This document shows positions 60,765-64,000 of a stretch of 64,000 nt of DNA, piece after piece. Both the position numbers and the translations under genes were made by a program. Numbering within the stretch: the stretch's first letter is position 1; the number at the start of each line of letters is the position of its first letter. Location: NCBI RefSeq assembly GCF_030127145.1, contig NZ_CP126158.1, positions 1,364,001 through 1,428,000 of the forward strand, written 5' to 3'. Under the pieces are notes generated by a model. It worked only from the letters and a program-made list of their open reading frames with translations. It was not told the origin of the DNA and ran no database searches. This DNA comes from Halobaculum halobium. GTDB taxonomy: Archaea > Halobacteriota > Halobacteria > Halobacteriales > Haloferacaceae.

Positions 60765-62555
60765 TCAGAGGAACTGGGGCGCAAACACGACGACCAGCAG
60801 CGCCGCCAGCATCGTGAGCCCGACAGAGGTGGTGAGCGTCGTGACCAACCGGTTCCGATTCGACACCGGGAGCCGGGAGACCAGCCCCTCGGCGCCCATT
60901 CGGAGGAGCCGGCCGCCGTCGAGCGGGTAGCCGGGGATGCAGTTGAAGATACCCAGTTGGATGTTGATCCAGCCGGTCCAGAACAGCACGTTCGCGAGGA
61001 GGAACACGGGTGTCTCGCCCAGCGGCGCGAGCGGACCAGTCACGGTGTAAAAGCCCGCGAAGTCGCCGTAGAACCCCGCGAAGTTGTACGGCAGCGCCGC
61101 GGAGACAGCGCTTGCCAGCGGGAGCAACAGCGCGGCGTACACCAGCCCGAGTGGCGTCCCCGCGATGCCACCGAGTCCGGGCGGAAGGCCGTCGGCGTCG
61201 CCGCCCAGCAGCGCGAGGTACGCCTCCGCCGGGTAGCGCTGGACACCGAGGTCGTCGACGACGACGCCGGAGACGCCGCGGGTCACGACGACCCCCACGC
61301 GCGGGTCCTCGTCGGTCCCGCCGAGTTCGACGTCGACCTCGCGGAACTGGCCGTCGGCGTACACCCGCAGCGCCACCGTGTCGCCGGCGTCGTACGCGTC
61401 GCCCGAGAGCGTGCGGTCGAGGTCGTCGTAGTCGAGGATCCGCTGGCCGTCGATCCGAGTGACGGTGAGCGTGCCCGAGAGGTCGGTCTGGGAGCCGAGC
61501 GGGCCCTCCGCGGAGACGTTCGTGACGTACGCGCCCAGCGGCGCGGTGACCTCGCCCTCCGTGGTGGAGACGCGGGCGACCTCGTGCTCGCGGGCGACCT
61601 CGCGGAACGCGGCGACGGTGTGGACCTCGGTGCCGTTGACGGCGGTGATCTGCGCGGCGTCACCGTCGGGGTCGACCGACAGTCCGAGCGGATTCCCCTC
61701 GACGGCGCCGACGACGGTGACGCGCCTGTCGACGGTGACCGTCTCCTCGCCGTTGACCGTCATCTCGACGGACGGGTCCTCGGTCGCCGCGAGCGCCGAC
61801 TCGAACGCCGCGGAGTCCGCGACCTCGGTACCGCCGACGGCGGTGATCCGATCGCCGCCCTCGATGCCGGCGTCGGAGGCCGGGGCGCCCGCGTAGGCGC
61901 CGCCGACGGCGAGCCCCGCCGCGGGAGTGATCGAGGCGATCACCGGGCCGAACAACAGCGCGAACGCGACGGCGGTGACGGCGAAGTTATTCGTGACGCC
62001 CGCGGCGAACATCCGGCTGCGGGCGCCGCGGTCGGCGTTCGCCTGGCTCTCCTCGTCGGGTTCGACGAACGCGCCGATGGGGATGACCGTGAGGAGGACG
62101 AGCCCGAGCGACTCGATGTCGATGTCCTCAACGCGACACAGCAGGCCGTGACCGCCCTCGTGGACGACCAGCGCGATCAGGAGCCCGAGGACGATCTCGG
62201 GGGCGACCGCCGGGGGGAGAAAGTCGTTGAGGCCGGGGATGATGAGGAAGTTCGAGGGCTCGTTCGCCTGCGTCTGGACGGGGTTCTGGAGGGTCGCGAG
62301 CGCCGACCACACGAGGAACGCGAACATCGCGACCATGACGACGACCGCGATGCCGACGCCGAGGTTGCTCCAGGCGCGCCAGAAGCGCCTGGGCCCCGAG
62401 AGCCAGTTGAGGAACGCGCGACCGCGCTGGGTGTGGATCGTCGTCAGCGGCCCCTGGACGCGCACGGCGTCCGGGAGGTACCCGCGCGTGTACAGCGCCA
62501 TGAGGACGACTGAGTACGCGAGGGCTCCCACGAGGACCCACAGGAGCGTGTTCAT
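60765..62555 (-). CDS. Site-2 protease family (M50) with PDZ domains
   Basis: This 596-residue membrane metalloprotease begins with helix MNTLLWVLVGALAYSVVLMA. The zinc site is ALVVHEGGHGLLCRVEDID (HExxH variant HEGGH). Two PDZ-like regions follow between the zinc motif and the C-terminus (AGAPASDAGIEGGDRITAVG and QITAVNGTEV). The second catalytic motif is NCIPGYPLDGGRLLRMGAEG. It is the RseP/MucP-like branch of S2P, distinct from the M50 protein at 54.7-55.8 kb. Its likely substrates are membrane-bound regulators. The ATG at 62555 is chosen; the upstream frame overlaps the GNAT gene. Confidence 0.9.
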   Translation of the reverse strand: MNTLLWVLVGALAYSVVLMALYTRGYLPDAVRVQGPLTTIHTQRGRAFLNWLSGPRRFWRAWSNLGVGIAVVVMVAMFAFLVWSALATLQNPVQTQANEPSNFLIIPGLNDFLPPAVAPEIVLGLLIALVVHEGGHGLLCRVEDIDIESLGLVLLTVIPIGAFVEPDEESQANADRGARSRMFAAGVTNNFAVTAVAFALLFGPVIASITPAAGLAVGGAYAGAPASDAGIEGGDRITAVGGTEVADSAAFESALAATEDPSVEMTVNGEETVTVDRRVTVVGAVEGNPLGLSVDPDGDAAQITAVNGTEVHTVAAFREVAREHEVARVSTTEGEVTAPLGAYVTNVSAEGPLGSQTDLSGTLTVTRIDGQRILDYDDLDRTLSGDAYDAGDTVALRVYADGQFREVDVELGGTDEDPRVGVVVTRGVSGVVVDDLGVQRYPAEAYLALLGGDADGLPPGLGGIAGTPLGLVYAALLLPLASAVSAALPYNFAGFYGDFAGFYTVTGPLAPLGETPVFLLANVLFWTGWINIQLGIFNCIPGYPLDGGRLLRMGAEGLVSRLPVSNRNRLVTTLTTSVGLTMLAALLVVVFAPQFL

Positions 62556-62649
62556 TACCGGGGACAAGTCTCCGGCGGCCAAAGGGGTTCGGGTCTCACC
62601 GCGGCCCCGGCGGCGTATCCGTCGGGCGTGGGGCGGGCCCCGCGGGCGC

Positions 62650-63168
62650 TCACAACCGCCGCTCGAGCACGGGGGCGTCGAACGGTCGCGAGTCAAGTTC
62701 CTGCAGACCGACCCGCTCGTACCCGCGGTCGGCGTACCACTCGAGAAGGAACGGGTGATCGGTGAACGAGCGGAGCCGGACGCGGTCGTGCCCGCGATCG
62801 GCGACGACGCCCTCCGCGTGATCCAGAAGGCGTGCGCCCAGCCCTTCGCGCTGGTGGGCCGGACGGACCGCGAGGCGGCACACCTCCGGACAGGGCCACC
62901 CGGGTCGCTCGCGGAGTTGGACCGCACCGACCGGGACGCCCGCGGGGGCCGCGGAACGAGCATCGGCGGCGGGAGCGTCGGCCGCGTCGACCACAACCCA
63001 GCACTCCCGGTCGGCGAGCCACGAGCGGACGTCGGTAGCGTCCGTCTCGGCGGCGCTCGACGGGAATCCTATCTCGGCGAGGGGGCCGTAGGCGGCGCGG
63101 TAGAGCGCGGCCAGCTCCGGGGGCGACGCCGACACGGCCGATGCCGACCGGATCACGTAGTCGGTCAC
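62650..63168 (-). CDS. GNAT family N-acetyltransferase
   Basis: This 172-residue protein is a GNAT acetyltransferase that uses acetyl-CoA. The CoA-binding motif A region is VCRLAVRPAHQREGLGARLL (pattern V-x-P-x-x-Q-x-x-G-x-G), followed by DHAEGVVADRGHDRVRLRSF and WYADRGYERVG. The acceptor substrate is not known. The start is taken at GTG 63168 (VTDYVIRSASA), which gives the family-like first strand; the longer frame upstream is not protein-like. It is convergent with nothing and 151 bases from the divergent HemQ-family gene. Confidence 0.8.
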   Translation of the reverse strand: MTDYVIRSASAVSASPPELAALYRAAYGPLAEIGFPSSAAETDATDVRSWLADRECWVVVDAADAPAADARSAAPAGVPVGAVQLRERPGWPCPEVCRLAVRPAHQREGLGARLLDHAEGVVADRGHDRVRLRSFTDHPFLLEWYADRGYERVGLQELDSRPFDAPVLERRL

Positions 63169-63320
63169 GTGTGCCGATCCCACGGAGTCGACTAAGAGAG
63201 GATCGGTCGCGGCGGTCGGCGCCGGTCGGTCGAGACAGCGTTCGGTCGCGGCGACGAGCGAACACCGCGTCGCCGCCGCGGTGACGCAAGCCACAAGCCC
63301 CTTCCACTCGAACTGCGCGC

Positions 63321-64000
63321 ATGGCGAAGCCCCCACGCACCGAAGAGGGTTGGTACGCGCTGCACGACTTCCGGACCGTCGACTGGGACGCGTGGCGCTC
63401 GGCGCCCGAGCGCGAGCGCGAGGCCGCCGTCGAGGAAGGCGTCTCGTACCTCGAGGAGCACGAGCGCGTCGTCGACGCCGAGGAGGGCGCCTCGGCCGTG
63501 TTCTCCGTGCTCGGGCACAAGGCCGACCTCATGATCGTCCACTTCCGGCCGACGCTGGACGCGCTATCGGCGGCCGAGCGTCGCTTCGAGTCGACGGCGC
63601 TCGCGGAGTTCACCGAGCAGTCGACCTCGTACGTGTCGGTGACGGAGGTCTCAGACTACGTCTCGGACAGCTACTTCGACGACGGCGAGGAGGAGACCGA
63701 CGAGGGCATCCGCCGGTACATCGAGGGGAAACTGAAGCCCGAGTTCCCCGACGACGAGTACGTCTCCTTCTACCCGATGAGCCGAAAGCGCGAGGCGGAG
63801 CAGAACTGGTACACGCTCGGGTACGACGAACGCGCCGACCTCCTGTCGGCCCACGGCGAGATCGGTCGCGAGTACGCCGGGAAGATCAAGCAGGTGATCG
63901 CCTCGTCGGTCGGGTTCGACGACTACGAGTGGGGCGTCACGCTGTTCGGCGGCGACCCCGCCGACATCAAAGACATCGTCTACGAGATGCGCTTCGACGA
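63321..64000 (+). CDS. HemQ / chlorite-dismutase-family heme protein, N-terminal part (cut by window edge)
   Basis: The visible 226 residues contain a HemQ/ChdC-type domain of the chlorite dismutase family: EEGWYALHDFRTVDWDAWRS, the FYPMSRKREAEQNWYTLGY segment (its Tyr corresponds to the catalytic Tyr of coproheme decarboxylases), ERADLLSAHGEIGREYAGKI, and FDDYEWGVTLFGGDPADIKD. Such proteins decarboxylate iron-coproporphyrin to heme. Haloarchaeal forms often carry an extra C-terminal monooxygenase-like domain, which would lie beyond the window. The ATG at 63321 gives the family start. A physiological role in heme synthesis is likely but not proven here. Confidence 0.88.
   Translation, partial: MAKPPRTEEGWYALHDFRTVDWDAWRSAPEREREAAVEEGVSYLEEHERVVDAEEGASAVFSVLGHKADLMIVHFRPTLDALSAAERRFESTALAEFTEQSTSYVSVTEVSDYVSDSYFDDGEEETDEGIRRYIEGKLKPEFPDDEYVSFYPMSRKREAEQNWYTLGYDERADLLSAHGEIGREYAGKIKQVIASSVGFDDYEWGVTLFGGDPADIKDIVYEMRFD

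Noticed and set aside
1-64000. CRISPR array, insertion sequence or integrase
   Set aside because: No regularly spaced repeats, Cas genes, transposase or integrase motifs were seen in either strand by reading.

Overview
The window is a chromosomal stretch of a halophilic archaeon (class Halobacteria). The DNA is very GC-rich, the proteins are strongly acidic, the lipoproteins are Tat-exported, and haloarchaeal families recur throughout (archaellin, TrmY, Pus10, HTH-10 regulator, S19e, aIF5B, PAN, DUF5811/DUF5812-type proteins). The order pus10, rnhB, secD/secF, pgi, nob1, a PRC-barrel gene, infB, DUF5811, pdaD and PAN is, from memory, close to that of Haloferax volcanii. This suggests Haloferacales, but the genus cannot be decided from the sequence. 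The window holds 63 protein genes or gene fragments and one tRNA. I saw no rRNA, CRISPR array, insertion sequence or origin.

Layout. 1-2.3 kb: the 5' part of an arylsulfotransferase-like gene, a P-loop kinase, a solitary archaellin gene, a gene-free stretch and tRNA-Pro(CGG). 2.4-3.0 kb: trmY. 3.1-25.3 kb: a peptide-utilisation island. It contains two complete Dpp/Opp-type ABC importers, one reading right (binding protein, B, C, D, F) and one reading left (binding protein, B, C, D, F). Between them lie a gamma-glutamyltransferase and a DUF1028 Ntn-hydrolase-like protein. An HTH-10 regulator is divergent from the second importer. It is followed by an M28 peptidase, a winged-helix regulator, a pyroglutamyl-peptidase I, an MFS transporter and an amidohydrolase. 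25.4-41.3 kb: informational and housekeeping genes (DICT protein, pus10, rnhB, secD, secF, pgi, CPBP protease, nob1, PRC-barrel protein, aIF5B, DUF5811, pyruvoyl arginine decarboxylase). 41.4-64 kb: PAN ATPase, oligoendopeptidase F, an O-methyltransferase, a second M28 peptidase, hisS-truA, a DMT permease, PP-loop protein-PDCD5-S19e, a flippase-like protein, thiL, two M50 site-2 proteases, a MobB-like/MoaE fusion, pyrH-lysS, a PadR regulator, a GNAT enzyme and the start of a HemQ/chlorite-dismutase-family gene cut by the right edge.

How the genes fit together. The island looks like one nutritional programme. Oligopeptides are captured by Tat lipoproteins and imported by ABC systems. In the cytoplasm they could be opened by gamma-glutamyltransferase, pyroglutamyl-peptidase and M28 peptidases; oligoendopeptidase F and PAN elsewhere in the window add further peptide breakdown. 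A second theme is tRNA modification: Pus10 and TrmY make m1-pseudouridine at position 54, TruA modifies the anticodon arm, and arginine decarboxylase supplies agmatine for agmatidine in tRNA-Ile.

Quality notes. Two conserved genes, pus10 and pdaD, carry apparent single-base frameshifts in G- or GC-rich runs. The pyroglutamyl-peptidase frame runs about 200 codons past its expected end, antisense to a regulator. Either these are sequence errors or the loci are decaying. Many start codons lie about 27 bases from a TATA-like element, so leaderless transcripts appear common.
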